Shown here in pieces: positions 9,871 to 21,075 of a DNA stretch of 64,000 bases. This DNA is from Incurvaria masculella (lineage: Eukaryota > Arthropoda > Insecta > Lepidoptera > Incurvariidae), in NCBI GenBank assembly GCA_946894095.1, contig OX335653.1, positions 7,507,001 through 7,571,000 on the forward strand. The letters are read 5' to 3'. Each line of letters opens with the position of its first letter. Within the stretch, counting starts at the first letter, position 1. Both the position numbers and the translations under genes were made by a program. Below the pieces are notes generated by a model, which was given only the letters and a program-made list of their open reading frames with translations, did no database searches and was not told where the DNA came from.

Positions 9871-11632
9871 CCCCTAAAGCTGCGAAAGCTTGGTTTACTT
9901 ATTCTGTGGCTTGGTCGCTGAAGGGGAAAGGTCATATTTATCAGGTTAGGAGAAGAGTGTTTGTTTATTTACATTGATGTTTTCGTTTTTGACATCTTAG
10001 GCCACATTACATATTATAAAAATATTATAATTATCTTGTACTTACCTAACTATCTAGATAGGTATTCACGGTATCATGGCAAATTAAAGCTATGGCTATC
10101 AATTGGTAGTGAAACATATCCGTAATAGATTCCATTGAATAAGCATGAGTCGCGGAAAAAACATGTACCTACCTTAAATATTTTAGTTGGTTGTTGAAAG
10201 GTTGAAATTATAAATGTCTATCAAATGTCGTAATACTAATGTCTATATTTACTTCATGACTTACTTACATGGCTCAATATTATAACTTTGTTACTCAAAA
10301 TAAATAACTTGACCATTGAACCGAATGAAATGAATATAATAAATAATTAATAATAACTTGTAGGCATCACCAAGCACCATCTCTTAATTTTGTTTGGCAA
10401 TCTTTTATAATTTAGAGCAACATTCCTTACACATTCCCTTACTTAACAGTCAAAAACTTATCCCAAAAGTCAACAGATGGCGGTGCGCCTGAAGCTCTCA
10501 TTCCTAGAGAGCTTTTATGTCGTTGCACTGAACTGCCACTAGGTGGCGGTGTCCCACAATTTAATAAAACTGAAACGGAGAGGATGGAATATTTAACTAT
10601 ATATCAATAAATTGGATTATATTGTTAAATTATTGATAGTAATATTTTCTTTTTTCTTTTTACCTAAGTCACCTATCGAGTAGCTATGTACTTATTGGAT
10701 ATACAGTAATTTGTGAATATAAAAATAAATTACGATGTCGTAATCGTAATTTTATGTAATAAAAGCATCGATGGAAAATATTCTACTTGTTTCGTTGGTA
10801 TAAGGTCAGAAAAGGTATAGGTTATCCTACCACTCCACAAAACTGATAAGAATGCAAACTTGCTAATTTTCTTTTTAAATAAAAGCTTTTTGACCTAGCT
10901 AGTGAAGGCAAACAATTTGAGAAAATGTTGCACCATTCTACACAAAGATGGCGCCACTTAAAAATATACGCTAAAAATTATTGGAGTGTTCAGTGTCAAT
11001 AACTTTATGCAGCACAAACTTAATATTTTTAGATTAGGGGTTATTACGGCTTACAGTCAAAGTAAATTAGTTAAGAGAGTCGTTACCGTATCAATTTCCT
11101 ATCATAAATGTTCCCCATGCAACGGGTGATAAGCGTTTGCATGCTTTGTTATTCTAGGTTTTTTAACTAATTTTTAAGTAATTTGGGATCTAAAAAAAAC
11201 ACAAATATTTACAAAAAAAATTAAAATACGGACATAGAATTAAGCTTTCTCAAGTAGGTTTTTTTTTTTCATTAAATTTTGTCATATTTTAGGGGTAGGG
11301 AACCGTTAGAGCCTGAAAGACGAATTCGCTAGTAAAATGGCAGTAGACGTGCAATATTGTGCCTTGGCCAATGGACAAAGAATGCATTTCTTAAAATTTT
11401 ACAATCTTAAAATATCGAACTAGGTGGACATTACGGTACGATGAAATTTCAGATGGGTGCTATAGCTTATGTTGAGAGTTCCGAACATATATCTGACCAA
11501 TGCATACTTTCTTGCATGAAACACACAAAATGTAATGGACTTTGAGGAACATTGTTACTAATATAGGTAGCGATAATTATTAGCGTCAAATATGTTCAGA
11601 ATTTCGGGTGTGGTGAGGATAGCGAAAATAAT
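9871..11632. other. Noncoding DNA with CTCF-like motifs
   Basis: This is mostly AT-rich unique sequence. CTCF-like cores occur at 10474-10485 (CAGATGGCGGTG), 10535-10553 (GCCACTAGGTGGCGGTGTC) and 10945-10957 (AAGATGGCGCCAC). I see no gene. Confidence 0.35.
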
Positions 11633-11745
11633 ATTCTGGGAGGTCACGAAATTTTTGGGAATGATAACGTAAATGGCTGAAACTGGGTCCACAGGTTAGG
11701 GACCTGTGTGTGTGTTTGTGGCGCCTTCTTAAAGGATATTTTTTT
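11633..11745 (+). repeat. Fragment of fold-back family FB2
   Basis: GAGGTCACGAAATTTTTGGG, AATGATAACGTAAATGGCTG and AAACTGGGTCCACAGGTTAG match the arm of the inverted-repeat element at 16312-16892. Only one arm is present here, so it is a solo or deleted copy. Confidence 0.6.
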
Positions 11746-13047
11746 CCAAATTCTATCCTCGAAACTGATTGGTCTGTTGAAAACTTTAAGTTATCCAATA
11801 ACTGCTTGGTTGGTTACAATTATTTTACCACTGCATTCCTACTTTGTCGTCGACTCATTTTCATTTTGTACCATAATTGCTTACAATCTGACAGTCCAAT
11901 GTAGTAATTGAATAAACAGAATTTTTCTAGTAGTAGTTGAAGTAGCATGAAAAAAAAGGCAGTGATTTCAAAACACCTCTATGTCTCACTGCCGCGCGCC
12001 GCCATTCAAATAGTGAACTCGTAACCAACTTAGCTTATTAGGTATCATATCTAATCCTATGATATCCTGGCTGTGTCCTCCTTTTCACAGAGACATAATA
12101 TAATATTTGGAGGTTATAATATTATTATTTCTTATTATAATTACTATTATGATTAATTATTATATCTAAATTCTCTTGATTTAGGTATTTAAATATTAGA
12201 CGGTAAAATAACGGCAGACTTATCGGTAAGTTTCTTGTGTCCAACAAAACGAAAGGCCGCAGGCTGTCTGTTGAGTCCAAGGATTCCAACAGTTACTGGA
12301 GTCTAATACCTGCCTTTATGTGATTAAGCATTGTATTATATCATAATAAAAATTACATTTTTATATGTAGGAAATGTTATAAATTACATAAATATTGAGA
12401 TATCATGTTTTATATGAATATCATGGCTACTTAAAAATGATTAAATATTTTATGACTGTAATTAAATATAATCTCAAATAAAAAAATAAAAAAATACGGC
12501 CTTCGTCAGAATTGATCAGCTAAAAAAGTATAAATTCCATTGTACCTATTATATTCTACTCTAGCATCGACTTGCACAAGCAAACAAGAAACAAATTTTA
12601 ACTCTAAACCTTCGACGAAAATACAATGCCGACAAAAACATCATTATTTGCCATCATCATTATCCTTCTAAAGAACTGATAAATAAATCCTTATAAATCG
12701 TGTCTCTGAATTAATAAAAAAAGAAACTTATAAAAAATATCCCGAATGGGCTTTCCAGACCTTTGTCGATTTTAAAGGGAGAATGACGTGAATATGAATC
12801 ATGAGTATTCCAGCCTTACAGGGTGTATACTACTCTGCGTTTTAATTGCCACGGTTGGGTCTCTTGGACCACCTTGAGGTATCCCATAATGTTTGTCTTT
12901 TTGTATTATCGTCAGTACCACATGCATTGTTTTACAGTCAAAAGTAATGTAAGGAAGCACTTGGCCGGTCGGTATGCTTTTCGCTGCCGCCGAAAAAGTT
13001 GGAAAGTCCATGGGCAACGTAGTATGAATCTTTACAGAGGGTTTTTA
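11746..13047. other. AT-rich noncoding DNA
   Basis: Bases 12100-12180 are rich in ATTATTA/TAATAT runs. Bases 12815-13030 are more balanced and end in GGAAAGTCCATGGGCAACG, possibly a decayed retroposon that I cannot assign. No gene is visible. Confidence 0.35.
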
Positions 13048-13165
13048 ATCCAGTTCAATGTAGCCGTGCTATAAAAGGGAAGTCCTGGCATGGCACCTCG
13101 GTCCCATGTGGTGTTTTGGGACCCATTCATGCCCAGTCACTTCCAATATTTTCGAAAACTACCAA
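13048..13165 (+). repeat. SINE-1 3' third
   Basis: AATCCAGTTCAATGTAGCCG, TGCTATAAAAGGGAAGTCCT, GGCATGGCACC, CCCATGTGGTGTTTTGGG and CATGCCCAGTCAC match the SINE-1 3' portion in order. It is 5'-truncated. Confidence 0.7.
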
Positions 13166-13289
13166 CACTTCCGAGTCCTGAATTTTTGCGTCGACTGTAC
13201 TAACGCCGCGCGAAATAAGTCGGTAAAATCTATAAACGATGTGTAGGTAAGTACGGAGAAGTAAAACGCCAGGGAGTGCTGGCTTCCGG

Positions 13290-13510
13290 GAGGTATTGTA
13301 TTGATTGGGGCATGCGCGGCGGCGCTGCAGTCGCGGGCGTGTGGCGGCGGCCATCTTGTGAAGCTGCGCGGCCGGGGTGCGCGCCGCGCTGTCGACCGTG
13401 TCGCGCTCGAGCGAGCGTGCCCGAGCTCGACGCCATCGACGCACCGTCGCCGCCGGCCATTCTCATTGCCGCCGGCACACGTGCAGTTAGCAGTTTAGCA
13501 GTAGAGTACG
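13290..13510. promoter_or_regulatory. CpG-rich promoter-like island
   Basis: This is dense in CpG, with GGCATGCGCGGCGGCG (NRF1/ewg-like GCATGCGC) at 13309 and GGCGGCCATCTTGTG (YY1/Pho-like, inverted) at 13343. A GCAGTTAGCAG repeat near 13482 marks the return to AT-rich sequence. Frames of 65-105 codons on both strands follow base composition and look non-genic. It could be a promoter, a 5' untranslated exon or an enhancer core. Confidence 0.35.
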
Positions 13511-13657
13511 ATATATGCGGTTTTAGTTATGAGACAGCTGATATCGACATAGCAACTCTGTCGAAGTAACAAATGACATCAATGCTCTGTGCAAGAATCT
13601 ATGGAAATATATTTTACATTAAATGGTAATTTGCTAAACCTACATGGTAATATAGTT

Positions 13658-14511
13658 TACTAGCAGCCCGTCCCGGCTTTGCACGGGCATAATATCATTT
13701 AAAAAAATATTATTTTGACATAATGATACACAAATAAACCCTTTTTACGTAGAGTTCCTACATTGAAATATTTGAAATAAAAAAAAAACTTACATATTAC
13801 GAATACTTGATTATTAGATATTAGAGAAATAATACATTCAAAGTGCTATAGGGAGAACCGCGGCCTCCGACACACTATTTATAGGCACGCTCCCGCCGCC
13901 CCGGCCGGCCGGTACCGCCGCAAACGCTACGTCCCGCAATTTTTAAATCTGTAATATCTTCGAAAATATTCATTTAAATCATATGTTGTTAAAGGCCATA
14001 TAGATCTATATTAAATCAACATTGTATTTAACGTATTTAATTGGATAAGGATTGATGCTGTATTGGTTAAAATCGCTTCGAAAATTAGCCATTATTTGTC
14101 GTAAAAAGTAAATGACAAAAAAAATATTGTGGAATATCCATAAGAGATAGACATATACCATCGCGGAGTTTTCTGTAGACCTTTTCAATGTATACAATAC
14201 TTAGTACATTATTTTGATAAATCTCGTAGGGTTCAGCCTGCGTTTGCAATATAAGCGGAAAATAAAATATTGTTTACGACATCACATTGGAAACCTCAAA
14301 AATAACAGTATTTCTCCAATATTTAATGGATGTTATTATACATATAAGCCTTCCTCTTTAATCACTCTATCTATTAAAAAAAACCGCATCAAAATCCGTT
14401 GCGTAGTTTTAAAGATTTAAGCATACATAGTGATATAGGGATATAGGGACATAGGGATATAGGGACAGAGAAAGCGACTTTGTTTTATACTTTGTAGTGA
14501 AGTACATGCAA
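13658..14511 (+). mobile_element. RTE-like nonautonomous retroposon, second family
   Basis: It starts TACTAGCAGCCCGTCCCGGC then TTTGCACGGGCATAA. It ends with AATCACTCTATCTATTAAAA, AACCGCATCAAAATCCGTTG, CGTAGTTTTAAAGATTTAAG, CATACATAG, a local ATATAGGG repeat at 14432-14467 and GCGACTTTGTTTTATAC. This start and end are, from memory, common to many arthropod RTE-derived repeats. A GC-rich block lies at 13857-13940. There is no open frame of RT type, so it depends on another element. Confidence 0.6.
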
Positions 14512-15005
14512 CTAATTTGTTATGAAACGTTGAAAGTCAACCGCTAACCATAAGACAGAAGAGAGGAATGACACCCAAATGTGTTCATTGCCGTATAAGT
14601 TTAGTTTTTATTGTAATCTATATACCTAATGTACGTATGTAAACCAATAAATAATTAAAGATCCAAGAAGATGATGAAAATATTATATGTACTTACAAAC
14701 TTACATCGAAGGTGAGTCATATAAGATCATTAGTCATATTTCATTAAAATTGATAAAATATATGCCGCATTAGTTTGGCACGTAATGATTTATATTGTAC
14801 TTTATAGAAGTAAGTATCTACTAAATTATATGAACTGTTGTATCTGTTGAAATATTGGAAACTTTTTTGAGTTTTATAAGAAGAACACATTGCTAATAAT
14901 ATTAATTATTCAATTTATATAGTTTCAATTTCTCCAAGATCTTGTTCTTGTAGAGATCTTTCACTTTGGCTGTCAAAGCAAAGTGACTCCGATATTTTTT
15001 CCTTG
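14512..15005. other. AT-rich noncoding DNA
   Basis: I see nothing that I can name here. Confidence 0.4.
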
Positions 15006-15290
15006 ACGACGGGCGCTTATGAGAAAATAGCTTGTTTATTCAACCTAAAATCAACCGTGAAGCAATGACAAATTAATTTAAGAAAGACAGATGTAGAATT
15101 AAATAATCACTTCAATGCAAGGTTGGACACAATACTCGCGTAATGTATGTTTGCTGGTTGATGTCCAGCTTGCACTCGATTCATAGGTAGTATTTGTTTA
15201 GCTTCCTTTCTTTAATTAATGTGTCCTTGCTTCACGGTCGATTCTAAATACATATCACATTCATTGAAAAAGTGACGATACGAAACATTT
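15006..15290. mobile_element. Fold-back element FB1 with tRNA-like core, copy 2
   Basis: The left arm (about 15010-15092, with AATCAACCGTGAAGCAATGA) and right arm (about 15203-15283, with TTGCTTCACGGTCGATTCTA) are inverted repeats of each other. They match the arms of the copy at 60897-61353. The loop holds, on the + strand, GCAAGGTTGGACACAATACT, CGCGTAATGTATG and TTTGCTGGTTGATGTCCAGC (about 15118-15178), the counterpart of the tRNA-like segment in copy 1. The 5' part of the tRNA-like segment is shortened here but the T-arm stem GCTGG/CCAGC is intact. Confidence 0.6.
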
Positions 15291-15867
15291 AACATGCTCA
15301 TTGCAAAGTGGCAAGGTTGTAGCATAGATTGTTGTAGGCAGGTAAGGGGAAAATATAATCTACGTTACCATAATTTAAAAATATATCCTTTGGCAGCATT
15401 TAAAAAGTGTTGGTATTAATCACGTGTGAAATATTTTCAGTAATTTATTGTACGGATTTCTCGAGGAGGTCGTAAACAGTGCGATGATTTATCGACGCTG
15501 CGCAGAAATGATTTAGTTGCTTGTGAGTGCACGTCCCTGGCATGGCAAGCCAGCACGCGAGCACCGCTCCCCCCCCCCCTCCTCCCGCCGCCCCGCCCGC
15601 CTTGGCAAGACCGCCGATGTACTGGAACTAAGAATAAAAAATATTTTCAAATTATTATTTACCTATGGGATGCCTAATGCTACACACACATTTAAACACA
15701 GCGTGTGTACTTATGTACGCACCTAAGAAGTTATACTTCTTTTGAGAGAAACAAACACAGATTTTTTTCATCCATACAAACATATTTGACCTCAGTTTAA
15801 CGACCAATAGTAGACATTAAATACTACGAATTGTCAACCCGCTGTTGTGCGTACATTAGTAATTGAA
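15291..15867. other. Noncoding DNA with C-rich tract 15567-15605
   Basis: Bases 15567-15605 are a C-rich run (13 C, then CTCC, CCCGCCG and CCCCGCCCG), which on the minus strand gives several G runs close enough to form a G-quadruplex. A 69-codon frame across it is compositional. The rest shows nothing. Confidence 0.4.
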
Positions 15868-16022
15868 GCGAAGCGGTGAAAATAGTCCGTGTTTTCAATC
15901 CAGTTCAGTGTAGCCGAGAAATATAAAGATGTTCTTAGTATGACACTTAAATTGCATGTGATTTGTTAGGTTAATATCTTGGCAACCTATCAGCTATCCA
16001 TGTCCAGTTATATACAAAAAAT
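15868..16022 (+). repeat. SINE-1 3' half
   Basis: GAAGCGGTGAAAATAGTCCG, TGTTTTCAATCCAGTTCAGT, GTAGCCGAGAAATATAAAG and TATCCATGTCCAGTTATA appear in family order. It is 5'-truncated and about 20 percent diverged by eye. Confidence 0.65.
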
Positions 16023-16311
16023 ATCGGCGCGTTCAACTTCGTTACGAGCTAAAAATAAACGCTGATATGTTTTCTCAAAACAGGCCTAAAGAAGTATTAA
16101 CTTCAAAAGCTGTTCTTTATAGAGCAGAGAGCCCCTGTTATGTCCAATGAAGGGTTCGATCAGGCGCGTAAGATAGTAGGAGCGGCCCGGGAACTTTGAA
16201 GAGGGTATAGGTACAGCAAACACATTGTCACATTGTAGCCGGTCCTGAAGTACACGTTTACAATTTTAGGAAGTAATATTTCCACCTTCGGCGTTTGCCG
16301 ACAAGCTAGAA

Positions 16312-16892
16312 TAGGAGGTCGCGACAAAAATAGTAACGTTAACTGACTAAACGGCTGAAACTGGGTTCACAGGATAAAGATCAACCCTCTGAACCTAAAT
16401 GTGTCGGTCTGCCTGCGCCAAGTGGTTTCGTTACCTAGATATGTAAGGCACCTGAAAAAGTAGTTAATGTCACAAGTAAAATATATGATCGGTTAAATGG
16501 CTGTAAATAACGCCGCATGAAAGTATCATTACATACTTATTAAGCGATACCAAAAGTGAACAAATATTTGGTTGCATCTCGTTGTTAAAGGCGATATGCA
16601 ACCGAATTATATTGTGATTATATTAAATTATATTATACAAACAAGTATATTTATGTATTAAATTATAAAACCGACTGGTTAATGTTGCATGATGAATAGG
16701 TATCAATATGTCCAGACAATAAGTATATTCATTAGCTGGTACATATCAACATCTATTTTGTATAGCCAACCTAGCTAACGCAACCACTCGGCGCAGGCAG
16801 ACTTAGCATCAGAGGGTTCGTTTCTAACCTGTGAATCCAGATTCAGCCATTTACATTATCGTGACCAAAAATATCGTGACCTCGCGGAATAA
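16312..16892. mobile_element. Fold-back element FB2
   Basis: The left arm (about 16315-16437) reads GGAGGTCGCGACAAAAATAG ... CGGCTGAAACTGGGTTCACA ... CCTGCGCCAAGTGGTTTCG. Its inverted counterpart (about 16769-16892) has CCACTCGGCGCAGGCAGAC ... TGTGAATCCAGATTCAGCCA ... ATATCGTGACCTCGCGGAAT. Arms are about 125 bp and the loop about 330 bp of AT-rich sequence with a smaller hairpin (GTTGCATCTCG/CGATATGCAAC, 16572-16603). It has no coding capacity. A one-armed relative is at 11633-11745. Confidence 0.65.
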
Positions 16893-18179
16893 GGTTCTTG
16901 AAGTTTCTCTTTTCTTTCTTTACATTCCGTTAAACACAGATAACGCCTCAGATAAACAATGTGGGATCGAATATTTAAATGTTTGTAACTTAATTAATAA
17001 GGGAGAGTTTTTATTTATTTGCTGCACCTGAACACATCAATGTCACAAATAAAAAAACATGAGAATAAAATGTAGTCAACGAATAAATAAATGCTCGCAA
17101 TGTTCGTTTATCATGTACATGTTTTAGTTCACTTTAAATCAAGGACAAAGCGGTGTATTGTATATGTGAAAAATATATATTAAAAACAGAAAAGTAATCA
17201 ATATTAAAAAACACTGAAATTGTATGTGCATGGGTAACAAGAAATAAATTACAACGAAATTTGAAAAAAAAGTACGTCGCTTTTGCGTGTCTCACTGAAT
17301 GTACGTGTAAATTGTAGTTTATATAAGTAAGCTAGGGTGACGTTCAGCTAGTTTTACTTTTCCGATTTCCTCTTCCGAACAACAAAGCGTACGCGTTTTA
17401 CGTCCTTCATGAATAATGCAAACGGAAGGAAAGGAAACTAAAAATTCTCTCTCCCTTCTGTTTTGTTATGCATATTTCTTTTGGTACCCTGCCACTACAG
17501 GACCGAGTCATATAAACTCAAACAAATCCTTATTTCCGCGCCATAAACTCACGAAGATTTCGTACGCATTTATGTCTTAAATTTATGAATGCAAATTTTA
17601 AATTTGGGTAGTCAAAGTAAGTGATCAAAGTAATCAAATAAATAAAGAAATAGGCAAGTCTGAGTTTGTCCAGTCTGTTTGAGATACCAAGTATTTAATT
17701 TTATTTTTAATTAAATACAGGTCTAGCTATTTTTGAAATTCTTTGCAAAAGTCCGCAGCCAGCGATTACCCTGCAATCGTAAATACCTTTCAAATTCCTA
17801 TCTAAACGACATTCATAAATACGAAATTGCGATGAAAATGGAATTATCAAAGAAATATAGACAAGCTCCAAAGACTGGTATGCTATGTAAATAAAAAAAG
17901 TAATTTTCTTAACCAATATTTTCTTCACTTACTAATATATACAATAATTGATCAATGAGGAAACACGGTCAAAACAATACAAATGATTTCGGACGAAAAA
18001 AAAATAACTTTTCTCTAACATTGTTATCAAAGGGAATTTACTTATGACCAAACGGTTAAGTACTTCGTCAGTCCTTATGTATATTCATATGTAAATAATG
18101 GTCCATTACTTGAAGTCACATTTTTATACATTTAAATTGTCTTACTACTGAACACTTACTTTGTTACTAATAAACCCAT
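16893..18179. other. AT-rich noncoding DNA
   Basis: A block resembling part of the FB2 loop recurs: GCACCTGAACACATCAATGT (about 17024) against GCACCTGAAAAAGTAGTTAA (about 16448). I see no gene. Confidence 0.35.
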
Positions 18180-18277
18180 ATCATCGTCAGATTAGTTATA
18201 CAATGTTTTGTCCCTGCGCATGTCAACTGCATGTCAATGCAAAAGACATAACATTGTATAACTATTTAGATGATGTT
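18180..18277. repeat. Imperfect palindrome, arms about 32 bp
   Basis: GATTAGTTATACAATGTTTT (about 18189) pairs with AACATTGTATAACTATTTAG (about 18250). The match extends outward to ATCATCGTC/GATGATGT. The loop is about 40 bp. It could be a very short nonautonomous element or a transcribed hairpin; nothing distinguishes these. Confidence 0.6.
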
Positions 18278-18827
18278 CTGGGCATATTAGTGACGGGGAA
18301 TTCCTTATTTTAAAGGACCTGGTACACTGTGCAAGCGACCATGTCAGCCCTGATCACGTAATTCAAAGTACTTGCGTACCTCGATCAGGATTACATATAG
18401 ATGAACGGTATACATTTACTTGATATTCTTCCACTGTAAGAGGTTTCCATAACGCGTTGCCTTGTCACCGCAATAAATAACGCTACAACATAGTAAAGAA
18501 CGGAGTATTCTCTAAGGCCACTCCGCTAAGAGCAAGGCCCTGTCACCAACACAGCGACCTCACCCAGCCGATGGATATACTAGTATGTATATATAGGCCT
18601 TTATTCTAAAATCCGTGTGCGTATGTAATCGAAGCAGAGTTGTGAACTGGTAGAATTTGAAAGGGAACTTGCCGATTAAGGTAGTCAAGGCTTATTTTGA
18701 AATGTTCGGTCTATGGAAAGATTTTTGATTGATTTTAGGTCAAAACACGGAATATTGCCGAATATCAAACAGGATACAAATACTTTTTTATTTCCATCAA
18801 TTTTTAACTCAACTGAGACAACATTTT
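18278..18827. other. Noncoding DNA
   Basis: Bases 18320-18560 are more GC-balanced than the neighbours, with no repeat signature. I see no gene. Confidence 0.35.
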
Positions 18828-19095
18828 GGTAGAACCCCGGTTATCTGGATCGATTGCAATTGCAGCAACAAGGATACTCGAAAATCCGGATTGTTGAAAA
18901 ATAAAAGAAAAAATGACAAAGTTCTGCATGATAAGTACTATAATTTAAAACTAAATTACATTTACAATGTATTGATGCAACAAAGGAAAAAATTTTTTTT
19001 GGCGGTTTTGGCGGAGGCAGAGGCACTTTTTTTAGGTTTCTAGAAAAACCGTTCGTGCTTTCCGAATTTTGACGCAATCTGGATAACAGGTCAAA
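18828..19095. mobile_element. pogo/Tigger-like MITE, decayed
   Basis: The left end GGTAGAACCCCGGTTATCTGG resembles the terminal repeat of insect pogo/Tigger elements (GTAGAACCNCGNTTATCCGG from memory). The right end contains CAATCTGGATAACAGGTC, whose reverse complement shares the TTATCC(A/T)GATTG core with the left. About 260 bp of AT-rich core lies between. It has no transposase frame. A TA target duplication could not be located. Confidence 0.45.
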
Positions 19096-20339
19096 CCGTA
19101 CAATCGGCATTCCATTGTATTGTATTCAAAGCATACAGTCTACATTTTTAGACAAATTTGTAATAATTTCGTTTTAATTCTAAAAAGGGAAAATTAAATA
19201 TGAAGCTACTGAACACGGATATGTTTAAAATGTTACGGTTCAATTTGTTTTATGTTAGCATATCTAAGTAACGAGATACAGGTTCTCTTGAAGATTCCCA
19301 GGCTAACTTCCCTTCCCCCCCCCTCGCTTCCTACTCGCCCGCCCGCATCCCTCGGGAACCTGCCATAAAAAGGCGTTAGCTGAAACGCTGTGCCATCGCG
19401 GGGCACATTTCGTGCCTTTTATGTAGGGAATATATTCAAAGTGATCTGACGACTCGTACGGAGGCGATAACCTCGAGCGGGCCCCAATCGGGTCCATCTA
19501 GCCTGGAGCGTCGCGGTTTCGTAGTGTTGTCAGTCGCCTGAAAGAAAAATATGTTATATGTTAATATGTATTTAATACAATATTAAAATTTAGGTTTCAA
19601 AGTAATCTTTGCTAAAAATCAAATATGATGTCATTATTTGTAATTTATTTACAGGCTCAATATAGTATACTATCGAGTAAGTAAGTATATAGCTAAATAT
19701 AACATTTAAATATAAATATATATCAAAAATAGGAGATGAAACCGAAAATCGATCAGAATAATATTATATTACGTTACTAACGTTAGGTTAGGATAGGCTC
19801 CACTAAACTTACCTAAACCTAACCTATCCAAGGTAGCTTGTTAGGCAACATTTTCATTTTTCTAATGAAAATATTCCTTTTTTTATGCTATATTTAAACA
19901 GTACTTTTAATTTTTCATGCCATTTCATTAATTTAACCTTTTTTGGTAATCAAACTACACTAAGTTACGTCAACAATTGATTGACCCACGGATTCGATCA
20001 ACTCAGTAAAGAAGAATCCGCAAAGAAACTTTACGAGGTGTCCGTCCACAGTAATGAAATACATACTGAGATCTAAATGATACTGCCAAACAATTTTTGG
20101 TAGAACGGTTTAAGGCAAACAAGAATAAAAGAAACGGAAACTCTCACTTCAAATGGATTAGGAATAGAAGTTGCTTATACAATCATATGTGCAAGCAACT
20201 TACATAGTACTAACAATACGATGCCAAAAAGATAGCTATGATTGAAATTATATTAAAACCAGGCCATTAAAATGACACATTAATACAAAATTATTTTAAA
20301 AAAACCCTGAAAGGAGACGAAACAGAAAACTTTGGCAAC
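19096..20339. other. Noncoding DNA with GC-rich block 19300-19530
   Basis: Bases 19300-19530 start with a C-rich run (19309-19350, G-quadruplex-capable on the minus strand) and continue as balanced, non-repetitive sequence, a candidate regulatory element. Bases 19780-19830 carry an imperfect inverted pair, GTTAGGTTAGGATAGGC and CCTAAACCTAACCTATCC. The rest is AT-rich. Confidence 0.35.
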
Positions 20340-20570
20340 ACCGCGCCAAGCCAGTAGTCGATTTGCCCCTTACGACCCCTCCGAGCCGTGCTCCACATAG
20401 AGCGCCCTCTAGCGAGCATGTTTCAAGCTGCGATAAGATAGAGCACTCGAACGGCCCAATTAACTTTTCCACACGAAACGCATTCCCACACGAGACGAGA
20501 CGTGTCTGCTTAGTTGCTGGTGGGGTTTCCATCGGTGGTGGCATGACGAGATGCATGCTCTTGTGTCTAA
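20340..20570. promoter_or_regulatory. GC-balanced island with CTCF-like motif
   Basis: AGCGCCCTCTAGCG at 20401-20414 is, inverted, CGCTAGAGGGCGCT, close to the CTCF core. The block is non-repetitive and has frames on both strands of 82-86 codons without domain features, so I read it as regulatory rather than coding. This is inference. Confidence 0.3.
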
Positions 20571-20779
20571 TTATATCTGACGATCACTGTCGTAACGCAG
20601 CGTTCTGCTGATTAGAAAACAGGGATCTACATCATCATTAACGATAGGATATTTTTTCAAGTCGTTTTTAGTGTAGCATTTACTTCGTTTTAGAACTGCC
20701 AGACGTGAGTAACTTAGTATTTTTTATCACACTTTGTCGTTGTGTACCAAATTTGTATTACCTTAAATTTGATTTTTTT

Positions 20780-21075
20780 ATGTAACTTGATATGGATGGC
20801 TAAAATACTAAACGATATTAGCCCAACACACCTCGTATAAACTAGGTGCCATGCCAGGACCTTCCTTTTATTGCACAGCTAAATATAAATTGATGGTAAA
20901 CACGAATAAATTTCTTTGCTGCTTCGATAATTCAATGCAATGGTACCAACCTGGGCGGGATTAACCACACCACCTAGTAAGTAAGGAAGGACACCTACAG
21001 TTTAACGTGAAAATCGAACTACGAACGACGACTCTCATAGTCGACTCTTACGACATGCATGGTAAGAAATGCAGT
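20780..21075 (-). repeat. SINE-1 copy, probably 5S-headed type
   Basis: Family landmarks run in reverse-complement order: ATATGGATGGCTAAAATACT, TTAGCCCAACACACCTCG, ACTAGGTGCCATGCCAGGAC, CAATGGTACCAACCTGGGCG, CCACCTAGTAAGTAAGGAAG. The duplicated GTAAGTAAGGAAG and the following ACTCTCATAGTCGACTCTTA match the 5S-headed copy at 25070-25450 rather than the tRNA-headed copies. The 5S-like head itself is lost. Confidence 0.65.

Noticed and set aside
9341..9877. Longest open frame in the window (178 codons)
   Set aside because: It starts at a non-ATG codon, is Ile/Phe/Tyr-rich in the AT-rich part and Gly-rich in the GC-rich island, and has no domain, signal or splice sites.
13127..13569. Overlapping frames of 65-105 codons on both strands in the CpG island
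   Set aside because: CG-rich sequence lacks stop codons by composition; simultaneous frames on both strands are typical of noncoding GC-rich DNA.
19780..19830. TTAGGTTAGG, matching the insect telomere repeat
   Set aside because: Only two units, part of a local imperfect inverted repeat; too short to be an interstitial telomere.
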